A model generated the notes under the pieces. It was given only the letters and a program-made list of their open reading frames with translations. It searched no databases and was not told the origin of the DNA. 64,000 nt of DNA from Allium sativum (Eukaryota; Streptophyta; Magnoliopsida; Asparagales; Amaryllidaceae): assembly GCA_030737875.1 (NCBI GenBank), contig CM060912.1, forward strand, positions 126,262,493-126,326,492, given 5' to 3'. Position numbers and translations under genes: made by a program. Below, piece by piece: positions 23,990-36,742 of the stretch (position 1 is its first letter; each line of letters opens with the position of its first letter).

Positions 23990-25012
23990 ATTAATTTTAT
24001 TATATTTATTTCAAAAATTACTCGTTTATTCTCCGAACTCCAAATCAAACATAAAAACTGTCGTTCCTAAGCCAAATACCGCGATTCCAGATACAATGGG
24101 ATGTGTTTCGTGAGCCAATTCGACAAGTTTACATCAAAATTAAAATATAAATTAATATAACGTTCAATATTGAAATTCAACATACATTTTAATATACTGG
24201 GGCTACATACTGACTCCAAAGTTTATGAATTTTGAAACCTAGTTATGGTTTGACTATACAGTCCTAACAAAATTAGTTTCGTCGAATTTGGAGACCGTTT
24301 GAAAAATGGTCTTTTTCTAGTCGATTAAATTTAAACTGAAATGACAAAACAGGTTTAAATTTACGATACTCACATATTAATTCCAAAAATTATGAAATCT
24401 CAAACCTGCCTATAATTTGACATTCCGGATCCCGCAAAAGTGGTTTCGTCGAAAGCGGAGGTCGTTCGCAAAATGACTATTTTTAAGGGCTATTTATAAT
24501 ATTAAAATATATATTAATTCCATGGCGACTATTTTAAATTTTAAACTGGACATAACTTTCAATTTATAAATTGAAAACCCCAATTTCTTACATTCGTTAG
24601 AAAATTACAGTTCAAAATATTCGAACGTTTCTTGTTTTATCCAATTCTGATTTATATTGAATTCTATACATTCATTTGAAATTAAAAATCGAATTTTCAA
24701 ACTACCACGCCATTTCGAGTTAGTTTTATAATTAACATAAATATATACGTTCTAACTTCGATTGAAATAAATTTTAAATCGTTAATTCTGAAAATAAATC
24801 ATTTTAAATTCGTAAAATCTGTTAAACTAGCTAAAAGTAAAATTTTATATTGGTTCAGAAATTCTGGGTTGTTACATATTCTATCGCCGAAATCACATCC
24901 AAATCTAGAAAATAGGAAACAAATAGATAAATTTGTAAGAAGATATTTCCTAACAATAGTTTTCCTAAAATATCCTTTTGCAAAAATATCTTTTTCTAAA
25001 TATGTCTGAATA

Positions 25013-25025
25013 CCCTCCCTAAAGT
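25013..25025 (-). promoter_or_regulatory. Polypurine tract of the copia element
   Basis: Minus strand AACTTTAGGGAGGG, equivalent to the CTTGAGGGGGAG tract that ends many plant copia elements. Confidence 0.6.
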
Positions 25026-25299
25026 TGGAGCATGGGATTCAAAATTCCCCAACATGGAAAGAAGAAATCAAACCGAGTCTTCCCTAGAGCTTTTGTGAAA
25101 ATATCCGCTAGTTGAAACGATGTAAAGACATGAGATGGTGAAATCAAACCCTCATTTATTGCATCCTGAAAAAATGACAATCAACCTCAATATGTTTTCT
25201 GCGCTTGTGAAAAATGGGAATTTTTGCAATATGCAAAGAAGACTCACTATTACAATATAATTTAATTGCCTCAGGGTGATTAACCAACAATACCTTTTA
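25026..25299 (-). pseudogene. Copia RNase H, C-terminal part
   Basis: Minus-strand translation gives LYCNSESSLHIAKIPIFHKR, then KHIEVDCHF and QLADIFTKALGKTRFD, a clear copia RNase H ending. In family members the first motif normally reads YCDN; here the catalytic Asp is Asn, so the domain would be inactive. The reading continues upstream (element sense) across solo LTR X at 27,872. Neighbours are the PPT and LTR on the left. Confidence 0.8.
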
Positions 25300-25684
25300 T
25301 GTAACGACCCGCATTCTATGCATCGGGGGATCGTAGAATATTTCTTTCTTTCATATGCTAAGTCGTATGGTCATGTAACTTTGGGAGACGACTATTGGGG
25401 TCATTTCCCCTGTTAATGATTTTTGCCAATTTTTAAATGACCATCTTGCCCCTAGCTGATCTTGTTTCGGCCATAACTTTTGATTGGAAAGGAGTTTAGA
25501 CCTGAAACCACTCCTATTGGATTCGGATGATGGTTTACCTTTCCATAGAGTGGTCACATTAGCCAAACGGACTCATTGTTTGGGAGATATGGCTGAAACA
25601 AGTTTCAGATGGTGAAAAACAGCCTAATTGGGCTTAACCGGGTGATTAACAGCTAGGCCCAAAGGGGAATTTCGGGATTTGAAG

Positions 25685-25692
25685 TATTTAAG
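25685..25692 (+). promoter_or_regulatory. TATA-like box of LTR X
   Basis: TATTTAAG about 385 bp into the LTR, followed by CACTTTCACAACCGCCACTT leader-type sequence. Confidence 0.4.
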
Positions 25693-26889
25693 GGCTGTTA
25701 GAGTTTTGAGAACACCATTTTTCTCACTTTCACAACCGCCACTTTCATTCTTGGAACCCTAGTAATGGCCTCCAACATCTAAAACACCCCAAATCACCTT
25801 CTAATCGCTAATTAAGCCAAATCTACATCAAATCAAAGAGGATTAGAACAAGAATCGAGGCAGAACTACTGTATAACCTTGAGAACAGTGCTAAACAGAG
25901 AATCATTTCAGATTTGATATTTTATTTGTGGCTAAGGTGAGTGATTTGCTTCGTTCCTCACTAATTATGGCTAATTAAGGGTAATTAGTGATAATTAGCG
26001 AATTTATACATGTTAAAAATTTGGAAAAATATTGATAAATTTCAAAATATTGTTTTAGGCCTCTGTTAGAAAATTTGGTTACTTTGGTTTAAGTTTTACT
26101 AACCCTATCATTAGTTTTGCTTAAACATGCTTAAGGGAAAATATGGGATTTTTGCTATGTTTGATCTGTTTTAGCATATCAAATTGTTGTTTTAGTGTTT
26201 GTGGTCAATTATACATATTGCTATGACTATTTGGAATGATTTGTGATTGTTTAGAAAAGTTAGATTGGTCGAAAATGCCGTCGAATGGCGTAAAACAATC
26301 GCTGGAAAGTAGTGCAGGAAATTAGCCGAACCGGATCGGATCGGAGAAGGGGAACACGAACCGAACCGTGGAGCACCATGAAGCTCCGAGCCGACCCGAT
26401 CGTGGAGCACTGCCCGATCTGAACCGCTTGTGGATGGTGGTACCGAATGGAACCCTTGCATATGAAGATTCGATTCGACCTGCTCACCTGGACAGCCATC
26501 CGACCCGAACCGCTTGGAGAGTCCGATCCGACCAGGAGTCGAGCTCGAACTGTTGATGAAGACCCGACCCGATCCGCAGCCCATCACGAACTAATCGCGA
26601 TCTGAACCAAACCGATTTGGATGGAGAAATCCGACCCTACCCGATGTGGATGATCTCAGATAGGACTAATTCGAGAAGCACGATCCTAAGCATAGTAAAG
26701 GGGAGCATGCCGAACCGATCCGGAGATGAAGACCAAAACCCGAGTTGCAAAGGTAGTCCAAGTGGGAAGTTTGCACTCAGGATCTAGTTGGTTCCCAACG
26801 AGTCAACTTCATGAGTTGGGTTTTGCTGCGGGACGTGTGCTAAGGGGTTATCGACGTCTATAGCTTTGATTCACCCCCAAGACGGATGT

Positions 26890-27080
26890 TAGGCTACGTA
26901 TCAGTGCAGTGCGGTACTTACTACTCCATGAGGCAGAGTGATCGTAGCAAGGCTATGAGCCAGTGCAGTGGAGTTGTAATGACTTCATGGGGCAGAGTGG
27001 ACATAGTAAAGACTAGTGGCTATGGATCAGTGCAGTGGTGTCATCAGGACTCCATGGGGCAGAGTGATCATAGCAAGGAA
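26890..27080 (+). repeat. Minisatellite, three units of about 60-75 bp
   Basis: Units share CAGTGCAGTG, CCATGGGGCAGAGTG and ATAGCAAGG. Confidence 0.8.
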
Positions 27081-27463
27081 TAGGGTGATCAAAGTGGTGG
27101 ATGTCGTATGCTTTACGCACTAAGTGAGAGATGTGAGGACGGTTGCTATGTTTGGTTATTTGCTTTCACTATGACATACACACCCCCACCCCCGTATTCT
27201 TTACATCATATGTTAGTAGCACCTTAGAGTATTGAGCGGTATGTTGTGCTAACTCTTTGGTTGCAGGTCCAGGTTCAGTTATGGTTTAATATACCTGTTA
27301 TTGTTCTGTCTTGCTGCTTATTGCTCATGCCAGACTTTTTGTCTGACCCAGAATTTTATGTATCTTCTTATTACTCTGGGTGCTCTCATGGGAAGACTAG
27401 AGACAGGTTAGTTGGTGATGACGAGTAGCTGTACCGGAGACGAGCAGGAGGCTTCCATGTATG

Positions 27464-27470
<7 letters not shown>

Positions 27471-27501
<31 letters not shown>
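27471..27501. repeat. (TA)n microsatellite
   Basis: About 15 TA units inside LTR X. Confidence 0.95.
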
Positions 27502-27503
<2 letters not shown>

Positions 27504-27871
27504 TCCCTGTGTCGCTGCGGGTCACTACCTTGGGCATTAGTAGTGTACCTTTTCCTTTGCATTGCTTTAGAGATAGTTGAAAAGTTGTAATAATGATGAT
27601 GTGAACATAAGCTGTGTTTGAATTTCCACTGCTATGATATCTTGTTTTAGTTTCCAGCTTATGCACTATCTCGCCTGTTTTATGTCAAGTATGTTGTTAT
27701 TATATCTTATTCCATGCGCTGTGAGACATTCTACAGGTCCTTTGTTAGTTCACCAGTAAGTTCTTTCATCTTCTTTCCTTTATTTGACGACCATCCCATG
27801 CTAGCGGACATGTGTACAGTGCACTTACGGAGGAAATGTCTGTATAATGCGGGGTAGGCCGTCACATTTTA

Positions 27872-28112
27872 GCCAATTTAATTCACAAGTAATCATGGCC
27901 ATGGACCTTTACTCGGCTTTGGCAGAGGATCGGGAAATTGTGTTTTCTTTCTTCGTCTTCCAAGAAATTGAAGATTGACCTAAAAACACTAGCCATCCTA
28001 TCAGAGAATGACGGGTAAGGGGACATGCTTCCCAGTCCGTATCACACCAACCTTCCAATGTCAACTCACTATCTGCACGTAGCAAAATACCTTGACCAGG
28101 AGTCCTTTTCAA
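27872..28112 (-). pseudogene. Copia RNase H, N-terminal part
   Basis: Minus strand reads LEGWCDTDWEACPLTRHS then GWLVFLGQSSISWKTKK and SRSSAKAE, matching the copia RNase H consensus around the first catalytic Asp (WCDTDW). At the next codon the usual Tyr of AEYR is a TAA stop, followed by in-frame RSMAMITCELNWLK, which runs to the insertion point of LTR X. So the domain is both nonsense-mutated and split. Confidence 0.85.
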
Positions 28113-28241
28113 ATAGCGAACGGCTCAGAGGGCTGCTTCCTAATGCTCCATGCGAGATTCTTGCATAAATTGAGACAAAATATGAACTGAATAAGCCAAG
28201 TCTGGTCGGATGATTGAAATAAAAATTAGACGATCCACAAG

Positions 28242-29110
28242 TCATCGATATGATTCGGGATCCTGCAAAAATTCGCCAGTCGCAAGACCAAGCTTACGAT
28301 TTTTCTCAATTGGAAAGGCACTTGGATTTTCTTCCAACAAACCTATTTCAAAAACAGTGTCCAACGTGTATTTTCGTTGACACAAAAATAATCCTAATAA
28401 GCTACGGGCCACTTCAATGCCTACATAATATTTGAGACCTCCTAGATCTTTCATTTTGAAATAATCACTAAGATAAGCTTTGAAAAAGGTAAGTGGAGCG
28501 GAATCATTCCCAGAGACAAGAATATCATCTACATAAACTAAGACATTAATGCGGACAGTGCCTTTAGTATATGTAATGAGAGAATAGTCAGAGTACGATT
28601 GAGAGAAACCATAGACTTTCAAAGATGACACCAATTTCGCAAACCAACACCTATGAGCTTGTTTATTTTGCGCAACTGACACACCAAAGATGATTCCGAA
28701 CCCTCAAATCCAGGAGGTAATTTCATGTACACCTCTTCATCTAGATCACCATGCAAAAGGCAATATGAACATCCATCTGGTGTAATTCCCAATTTTTTGA
28801 AGCTGCTACTTCTGGGAAGACACGAACTGTTGTCATCTTGGCCACTGGAGCAAATGTTTCATTGTAGTCAATATCCTCCTGTTGGCGATTGCCAATACTA
28901 GCAATCTTAATTTGAGGCGCTCAACATCCTCATTTTCTAAATACTTGGCTTGTACAACCATTGAATACTAAGAGCACGTTTTCCTAGTGGGAGATGTTCC
29001 CAAGACCACGTTCCATTGTCCTCAAGAGCCTGGATTTCCTCCTCCATTGATTGTCGCCGCCCATCATACTTCATAGCCTCTTTGAAAGATTTAGGATCAT
29101 TACCCTTGAC
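28242..29110 (-). pseudogene. Copia reverse transcriptase remnant
   Basis: Minus strand from about 29,110 gives DPKSFKEAMKYDGRRQSMEE, then GDLDEEVYMKLPPGFEGS, then RCWFAKLVSSLKVYGF and VLVYVDDILVSGND. The YVDD catalytic box is at residues 50-53 of the open piece 28,242-28,682. Between the LPPGF and CWFAKL motifs about 14 bases are missing relative to the family (the SLYGLK part), shifting the frame, and stops occur near the amino-terminal part. Non-functional. It lies between the integrase remnant (right) and RNase H (left), in normal copia order. Confidence 0.85.
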
Positions 29111-29200
29111 TATACCTGCAAGAAATCTTCATAATTTACATAAAAATTGTTACAATTTAAATAATGTGTTGCTGCTATAGATGAAGATGTCGCGGCCTAG

Positions 29201-29468
29201 TTAGGGGTCTGATAGTTGGGCTTGCTGTTCACCCAAAAATTCACCAACCTCAGTTTCATTATCCAAAATTACTTTAGCAAAATCCTCATGAATTTCTTGA
29301 TCAATATGTTCATTGTTCGTGGTGTTCACATTCTCTGGACACCCAAATGGGAATACATCCTCAAGGAATTTTACATCTCGTGAAAAAAAAAAATCTTTGG
29401 TATCCAAATAAAACTACTCCACCCCTTTTTACCAAACAGATATCCAACAAAAACACATTTTCTACTTC
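29201..29468 (-). pseudogene. Copia integrase C-terminal remnant
   Basis: Minus strand begins KCVFVGYLFGKKGWSSFIWI and continues in a neighbouring frame as FFFSRDVKFLEDVFPF, the GKKGW and SRDVKF motifs at the end of copia integrase. A run of A/T around 29,390 shifts the frame. Downstream acidic linker residues lead towards the reverse transcriptase. The sequence stops at 29,468 where element B begins, so the rest of integrase, protease and gag lie beyond B, outside the window. Confidence 0.85.
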
Positions 29469-29485
29469 TGTAACGACCCAGGAAA

Positions 29486-29550
29486 TTCGATACCTGAATT
29501 CCAACAATAATACATAAACCTGTATTACTTGCCAGAACTTAAGTATCGAA
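29486..29550 (-). other. PBS-side stem-loop of LTR B (3' copy)
   Basis: TTCGATAC (29,486-29,493) pairs with GTATCGAA (29,543-29,550); an inner TAATAC/GTATTA stem lies between. The 5' LTR copy at 48,866-48,930 keeps the fold with TTCGACGC/GTGTCGAA, including one compensatory T-A to C-G change. Confidence 0.55.
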
Positions 29551-30980
29551 AACCCCAGATATTTAATGACAGAAAATAGAGGGTGAGATAAGAAAGAAAG
29601 AAATTTTAGAATAGAAGAAGAAGAATAACCAACTAACCAACACAACACAGAGTCTCACATCGCTGCAGAACAAAATATAATATAGAAGTAAAACTTTATT
29701 GAGAGTTTTGAAATAAAAACTTACAATCCCCGGAGTACATCAACACATCTGGACAATTATAATAGTCTGTCCTCATATTACTTGACAGAATCCATAGCAT
29801 CTTAACATGAACCTAAAAAAACCCGATCTAACCGAGCAATTACAAACGTCAGATCAGTCTGGTGAACCAGAGTGAGCAAACTCGCTAAGTTTATAAACAA
29901 CAACCAACTTGATTTTAAAGTCAAAACATTTCTTTTTGAAAGAAAAAATAATCGTAAGATTAGTCCACACATAAACACAGATGGTTTTTACCTTACGGTA
30001 ACCCAAAACATTTTAGAATTCATATCTTATTCTGATATTATAATAGTGTCTAAATCAAATAAATGATCATTTAGCAGAATGCTTGCATCTCATGTTCTAC
30101 ATATATAATATAAAATCAAAAACCATAGGCTCTTATTGGAGATTGGATTCCGACTATGACAAGATATCGAACCACCTGCCGATAGTGATTCTCTAGAGGG
30201 GAATACACTGGGTTCAACAAGAATATCTTGCAGTCTGGCCACACATGACCAACCACTCATTTTGCTTAAGTGTACCGAATGTATATCACCAACGGTTGGG
30301 CTCAAACTGCCGTTTCCCTAAAAGGGACAACATCGAAATAGATTAAAGAAGGAAATAGATTTTCTCTAGATAGGTGATTAAACACCCTACTTGGGAGCGA
30401 CCCATTTAGCCGTGCTACCTGCCTGATTTTTTCATTTCCCGGTTGAAGAGGCTTGAGGTTTATCACTAACATTAGAACATCACATCACCATTCACTTTGA
30501 ATGTACATTCTCAGATCCGCCAAATCACTAATTGACGTTCACAAAAATACTCTGGTCGTTAAGCTAAGAGAAGTGACCCTCTCCACCACTAATAGAATTA
30601 CGTTTGTAAATATTAACGTATGTGATTCTTAAGAAATATTCTTTTAGACATTCGTCCATACAAGTCATTCAGGAACAAGATGAACCAAAGATACCCTCCA
30701 ACCACACCCTAATGTCACCCTATAGATCAGTAGCAAGTGGTCTTTGCTATTTGTAGATTTCAATGATATAATTACAATATATCTCTGGCCGCTAAACCAG
30801 AGATTTTAAGTAACTTTACCATTTTATGAATATCCACGAACTTCAATTACTTCACCTTGATCAACTTCTGATATCTTCAACATTTCATATTTACTGGTCC
30901 GAAATGTTTTTCGAATATAAATTCGATTTCGGTCATTCCGTACCAACAATCGTGTATGTAACGACCCGGATTTTGAGCGA

Positions 30981-31019
30981 TTTTGGTTATCGACATAAGC
31001 TCGATGTCGATAACCAAAA
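30981..31019 (-). other. Terminal stem-loop of LTR A
   Basis: Perfect 16-bp arms TTTTGGTTATCGACAT and ATGTCGATAACCAAAA with a 7-base loop. The homologous fragment at 50,413-50,449 has GACGT/ACGTC in place of GACAT/ATGTC, so pairing is kept by a double change. Partly pairing outer bases (CCGGATTTT and AAAATCCCGG) extend the stem to the LTR end. Confidence 0.8.
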
Positions 31020-32837
31020 CATCGAAAAATCCCGGTAATTAATGAAAGAAATTAGAAGGTGAGGATAGATAAGATAGAAACTTAGAATAGAAGAAGAAGA
31101 AGAACACAACATCAGAGTAACACGAACCTCACAGCGGAACGAATAACATATAATAGATAACATAATTTTGAAATATAACAGTTATGTATACAATAGCACT
31201 TATCAGAGTACAACACTTACAACACAGCGGAAATCAACTATAGCTATATGATCCAGAAGCCTCCTTCTCTAGCGCTTCAAGTGTATCTGTAAACCCCGAC
31301 TACTTGACTGCCCGTACAAATTTAGGCACCTAAGAGTTTAGGGAAAACAACAAAGTAAACTCCGGGTCAGTCATGGGACTGGTGTGAGTAAAATAGTTTA
31401 ACACAGTTTAACATATATATGATATCTCATAAGACCATGCCCTGAATACGGAACGGGTTTTCCCTTATGAGAATCCAACATCTTTGACAAGCAATATCAT
31501 TCTGATATTATAATAATGTCTAAGTACAAATATATATCAATCTAGCAGAAACGCTTTCATCTCACGTTCTACATATAAAGTATACAATCAAAATCGCAAG
31601 CACGTATTGGATAATGGATTTCCAACTATGAAAAGGTATGGAACCACCTTTCGCTAGTGTACCTCCAGAAAGGAATACACTGGGTTCAACAAGAACATCT
31701 TGCAACCCGGCCACACATGACCGACCACTCATTTCGCTTGAGTGTATCGAATGTATATCACCAACGGTTGGGATCAGCAACCGTTCCCGTATATATATGG
31801 GACAGCATTGATAGATTAAAGAAGCAAATGAATATTCTCTAGATAGGTGATTATACACCCTACTTCGGTGCGACCGGCTTAGCCATGCTGCCTGCCCGAT
31901 TTCTGTCATTTACCGGATGATGAGGCTAGAAGTTACGCGTTATCATCACATCAGCTTCACTTCGAATGCCACATTGTCAGATCCATCGAAAATCACTAAT
32001 TGACGTCTACAACAGTACATTACGTGTTAGCGAAAAGAAGTTTCCTTCTCCGCTTCCACTCTTGGTACGGTTTGAAGAAATCAATGTACGTGACCTTTCT
32101 GGAAATACTCTGTCAGACATTCATTCATAATTCATCCTCATTCACTTAGAACGTCACATCGTCATACCCGCCAAATCACAAATTGACTTATCCAAAAATA
32201 ACACAGGTATACAGCTAAGAGAAACGAATTCCTCCGCCACCAAACGTGAATACGTTTGAACAGATCAACTTACGCGATCCATTGGATATACTCTGTCGGA
32301 CCTTCGTCCATACAAGTTGTCCTGGGACTGGACAAACCGAAGGCACTATTCAGTATATCCATCTTAGTCACTGTTATCTAAGACTTATACAACAACCCTT
32401 GCATTTTACTCCGTCTTCAATTATCTTTGTTATATATGATTCGCAACGCTTATGCCAATACAGAGTGGTTCTTCGGATAATAATCCAACCGGTCTCTCCA
32501 TATTAACAACGTTAAAATGGTCAAAACTTCGATAGCCTGTGATTTAACCATCAAAGAAAAACAAGTATGCAAAAAACGATATTATTTCCAGATGGAAATT
32601 ATATCGGTAAATCATCAACATATATCTATATATATATTCACATTGCCTTATTTTCTATGTTTAGAAAATATATGTTATTAACACTGGAAAACGTTTTCCA
32701 TTTGCTTATTCACAAATCACTACTCTTCCCCAACAATCAGTCCTTGACTGTGAACTAGTATGAGAACAATTCCCTAAGTATAAATCCCGAAGGCCGAAAC
32801 CAACATCAGATAGACACTTAGAAAACCATTCAATTTA

Positions 32838-33935
32838 CTAATCTCTAGTCAGTTCTAATTTTACTTAACTCTATTTGATTAACTCTGATTGATTAACTCT
32901 AACTGGTCAACCTTAATTAATTAACTCTAACTGGTTTTACTTGGTTGGACTAACTCCATTTATTAACTCGACTGACAAATTCAACTCGATTAACTGAACT
33001 AATCACTTTGATTAACTCGACAAATTCACTTTGGTTAACTTAACCAATTCACTTAGTTTAACTTAACTAATTCACTTTGATTAATCTAACTATTCACTTA
33101 ACTCCTGTCGAATAAACCATATTCGATAACTCCTCTAACTCTACTCGAATAAACTATATTCGATTAACTCCTTTAATCTATTCGATTTGATAACTCCCCT
33201 TTTCGAATAACCAATATTCGATTAACTCACTTCGAATAACCAATATTCGACTACTCACTTCGAATAACTAATAATTGATAAGTCAATCGAATAAACTATA
33301 TTCGATAACCTCCTCTCGAATAACTAGATTCGATTAACTTAACTTATTTAACTTAACTTGATTAACTCCTATCGAATGACTAGATTCGATCAACTTAACT
33401 TATTTAACTCATCTTGATTAACTCCTATCGAATAACTAGATTTGATTTAACTCCATTCGCTTGACTCTAGATTGCAACGATCACAATGGTTACGCCTGAT
33501 TTCCTTAGGCAACATCTGACCACCTTAGGCTATTTATAGCCCTGCGAATTACGCTAGCAGTCGTACGAGATGGCAACTTACCCTGAATACTATGTTTGAC
33601 TAACTCTGTCTCAAATAACTATATTTGATTAACTCTAGTTCGTTTTAACTCCAATCGATTAAATCTAACTGAGTAACTCTAACTCGATCAACTCAACTTG
33701 ATTAACTCGACTTACTTAACTCAACTGGTTAACTTGACTTACTTAACTCACTGGTTAACTCTATTGAACTGGTTAACTCTACTGAACTGGTTAACTCTAT
33801 TCAACTAACTCGACTCGACTAACCCCTTTTCGAATAGCATATTCGTTTTACTAACTTTCGAATACCATATTTGATTTACTCCCTTCGAATACCATATTCG
33901 ATTTAACTCCTTTCGAATACCATATTCGATTTACT
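32838..33935 (-). repeat. Hairpin and TTAACTC repeat array in LTR A (3' copy)
   Basis: Dense TTAACTC heptamers mixed with TCGAATA...TATTCGA hairpins (33,105-33,440 and 33,828-33,930), about a dozen hairpins in all. The central part also has GAACTGGTTAACTCTA repeats. Confidence 0.85.
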
Positions 33936-35045
33936 TTATTCACTTTATAAAGATTTCCTTTTTAACAACGTTTTATTCATTTGAAAAGATTTACTTTTAA
34001 ATAACGGTTCTACACTTTAAAAATGATTTCCTTTTTATAACGTTTCCTTTTCAATTCTATTTGTAAATGGTTTACAAATATTTCCTTTCAAATTTATTCT
34101 TGAAATATTCTAACTCTTTAAATTCTCTGAAAAATTCGCCATAACCTCCTTTGTAACGGGAGCATCGGGAAAATCCCCAAACCCACCACACAGGCCTTTC
34201 CATTCAAAAAGAAAATGTTTTGAAATTATTTTCTTTTTCAAAATATCTCCTATTTATAAATATTCCAATTTATAAATATTCCTTATTTATAAATATTCAA
34301 ATTTATAAATATCTCTTATTTATAAATATTCCATTTATAAATATTCTGTTTTCAATATCACTTTGAAAATTCCCTTATCAACATCCCGTATGTTATGGTG
34401 TTTAACATATCAAATCTCGATGTCCAATATCGTCCACACACACACAATCAACAACATGTTATAATTCACATCATACATCAAAATATATGAAAAACAATAA
34501 AATAACTGTTGAGGAATCCAGTCGGATTCCTCCAACCTGTTTCCCTGCATCCACAGATGTTACACAACATGATTATTATCACTTTCAGTTCGATATGAAT
34601 TATTCTGATAACAGAATAAATATATGAATATTTAACGGTTTATATATATAATTATATATATATAATTTCCACCAACTGACTAGCAGTTCAATCAAACAGT
34701 CAACACATAGCAAACAGTCAATATTTAACAGTTCTAAAAATACAACATGAAAATATAAACTGTTCAGAGTTAGTGAGATTTACTCACATTGGCAGTTCAT
34801 CGTTAAAGAACGATAAACTGTTTGCTTGATTTGAATCAAACAATTTATTTCTCCATAAATTGTAATGAGCTCGAGCTCACTCCCGGTCAGCTCCACTGCG
34901 TAACCTGAGATCATATGATTCCAATGTGACCAACGGCTCGTTAAACTGAGTTCATATGGACGAGATACAACATTTCAAAGGGGGTACACCAATTTAAATT
35001 AAAAAAAACTTAGTCTAAAAATGAATCGGGCCTTTACCCTTTTAA

Positions 35046-35396
35046 CTAACGGGCCAACCACCATCGCAAAGCCCACCCACGGGAACACCTTTCGTCCCCC
35101 TTTACATCTGCTGCCGAACCCGATTCTCTTGCCATTACCGTGATTACAAGCTCCCCATTCTCTTTCACTCCATCAATGAAAACCAAATCTACACACACCA
35201 TCATCCTCCTCATCTCGAGCTCATCCCTCTCATACCCTCCAATATGAACTCGAACACGGAAGTAAATTTCCGTCCTCCACCTTTTCAGCACGCCTGCGGA
35301 GATAACGTCGACCAAAAAGTTCACCGCACACCCCAGATTTGTGCGTATTAGTGTGATTTCACCTCCACATCCTAAACCCGAACCCGATTTCACCAA
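35046..35396 (-). other. Open frame in the LTR A leader (not a demonstrated gene)
   Basis: About 116 codons on the element's sense strand, downstream of the TATA box, beginning only with a TTG; the first in-frame ATG is well inside. The second LTR keeps the frame at 42,004-42,336 (110 codons) with five residue differences. Composition is GC-richer than its surroundings. It could be fossil captured exon sequence or a chance frame in conserved leader DNA. No domain is recognised. Confidence 0.25.
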
Positions 35397-35668
35397 TCAA
35401 TGTTTAAATCTCATGAAAATCTCAGCCTTAGCTTTCGCTGGAAATTTCCAGCGCATGAAAGTTGAAGTCGAACTGAGTAAAACCAGTATAGGAATGAAGC
35501 TCTCTCGTTGCTGATCCAATATATACACATTTTGTAATTTATAGACTTTGATTGGATTTCTTTTGATTTTTAGAGGTTGCAAATTTATTTTTCCTAGAAG
35601 AATGGACGACACATTTCTTCTTTGACTTGTAATTGAGTTGAATTAGGTTTAGGGAGATTTTTGTGGGG

Positions 35669-35676
35669 TATTTATA
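35669..35676 (-). promoter_or_regulatory. TATA box of LTR A (3' copy)
   Basis: Minus strand TATAAATA followed by CCCCACAAAAATC, about 1.07 kb from the U3 end. The equivalent in the other LTR is 42,609-42,616. Confidence 0.65.
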
Positions 35677-35808
35677 GGAATTTTAGATATTTTTATTTTG
35701 ATTATAATATTAATTTATAATCAACTACAGTTTAATATTATCCTTTAAAATTCCTGTAATCACACACGATACCCAAAAATCACCAAACTGGACATGCTGC
35801 TAGAGTTT

Positions 35809-36025
35809 GACATTACGGTCCCAACGAAACTGGTTTCGTCGAATTCTGACTTCGTTTGCTCACACAGTGTATTTTTAACTGTCAAAATACTGACTGTTTT
35901 CCCCTCTAAAAATCCGTACGGCCACACAGTGACTCTAAAAACCACGAAACTGGAAATCTAACAACTATTTGACATTGCGGATCCAGCAAAATTAGTTTCA
36001 TCGAATTCCGACTTCGTTTGCAAAA
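35809..36025 (-). promoter_or_regulatory. Duplicated U3 module (LTR A, 3' copy)
   Basis: GTCCCAACGAAACTGGTTTC and GATCCAGCAAAATTAGTTTC, each followed by RTCGAATTCYGACTTCGTTT, 162 bp apart. Repeated in the other LTR from 42,749. Confidence 0.5.
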
Positions 36026-36742
36026 GTGGCTTATTTTTACAATTCTGGATGACCCATTTAAATATATAAATAAATTTAAATAAAATAAAATTAAATATAA
36101 ATAAATTTATATTATCGTATATCTTCACATATGATATCGTACAGCTCCAGAATATCATATCAGAATTTACAGTTTGATATTTCAGATTTTAGATTTATCG
36201 GTATTCAGTTTATATCGAAAATCCTTTTATAACGTAAATAAAGCGTCGCAAATTATAAAGGAATTCTACAGCGACTTTTCTGAAATTTGATTTGGACGTA
36301 CATCAAAATCTACACGACGAAATCCCGATTTTTCTCTTCCACTAGAAAGATATACTCCACCAGCTCCACACGTTTCTTGTTTCACAGAAATCTGGCTTAA
36401 AACGAATCCTGTACATCCAGTTGAAGTTCAAATCGCTAAATCGCGAACTGCAACGCCATTTCAAGCTCGATTTTAATTATATTATAATTATACGTTCAAA
36501 CTGACGTTGATTGAATATGTTCGTCAATATAATTCAACTCTAAGCTGAATTAAATCTAAGGGACGACCCCGTTCACAGAATATTATGATTCCCAATATTT
36601 TTGATTATTTCTGAATTAAATATATTATTTAATTTAATTAAATATTCCATATTATTTAATTAACGAAGATTAAATTCCCTATATCACTATTTTAAACAAT
36701 TAAATAAATTAATTATACCCCTGGAAAATGCGGGTCATTACA

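Larger units (their letters stand above)
18944..24876 (-). mobile_element. Solo giant LTR E (5,933 bp), TSD TATTC
   Basis: TGTAGCGACCC...GGGTTGTTACA, flanked by TATTC at 18,939-18,943 and 24,877-24,881, inside the copia LTR. A lone LTR with perfect TSD implies insertion followed by LTR-LTR recombination. Minus orientation is inferred from the TATA box (23,982-23,989) and from module order shared with D: duplicated U3 module (24,249 and 24,418), GC-rich leader (23,580-23,720), repeats, leader core (20,290-20,480), conserved block (19,335). AACACAGCGGAAAAATAATA near 19,100 matches the CAGCGGAA motif of the other families. No coding sequence. Confidence 0.9.
18787..25012 (-). mobile_element. Ty1/copia 3' LTR, interrupted by solo LTR E
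   Basis: Two outer parts (18,787-18,943 and 24,882-about 25,012) join across the insertion E. In minus sense the LTR has TTTCCTATTTTCTAGATTTGG twice, a TATA box ACTATAAATATATG (18,854-18,861), AATAAAA near 18,830 and an end ...TTATTCTACA at 18,787. Total length without E is roughly 290 bp, typical of short copia LTRs. The inner boundary follows the PPT at 25,013-25,025 and may lie instead at TGTTAGG (24,957). The left flank CATAT is the predicted TSD, untestable here. Confidence 0.65.
25300..27866 (+). mobile_element. Solo LTR X (2,567 bp), TSD TTTTA
   Basis: TGTAACGACCCGC...GTAGGCCGTCACA, flanked by TTTTA at 25,295-25,299 and 27,867-27,871, splitting the copia RNase H coding region. Plus orientation is inferred from a TATTTAAG box at 25,685-25,692 followed by a leader-like stretch. 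It carries a GC-rich part (26,300-26,750) with repeated CCGACCCGATC/GAACCG phrases, a three-unit minisatellite and a (TA)n tract. It ends and starts like the giant LTRs but lacks their U3 duplication and hairpin arrays, so it is a different, shorter family. Confidence 0.9.
30957..36742 (-). mobile_element. 3' LTR of element A (5,786 bp)
   Basis: TGTAACGACCCGGATTTTG to GGGTCATTACA. Minus-sense order: duplicated U3 module (35,809 and 35,971), TATA box (35,669), GC-richer leader with a long open frame (35,046-35,396), spacer, hairpin arrays (32,838-33,935), leader core (32,270-32,360), conserved block (31,366) and terminal stem-loop (30,981-31,019). Long stretches match the other LTR (38,075-43,682) with scattered differences and a few small indels. 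Confidence 0.85.

Noticed and set aside
26192..26587. 131-codon frame in solo LTR X, with overlapping frames on both strands
   Set aside because: It comes from repeated CCGACCCGATC/GAACCG text inside an LTR; long frames on both strands are a composition effect.
31562..31909. 115-codon frame in LTR A, with a relative at 38,491-38,787
   Set aside because: It is antisense-independent leader DNA upstream of the PBS; copies differ by frame-breaking changes and no domain is visible.
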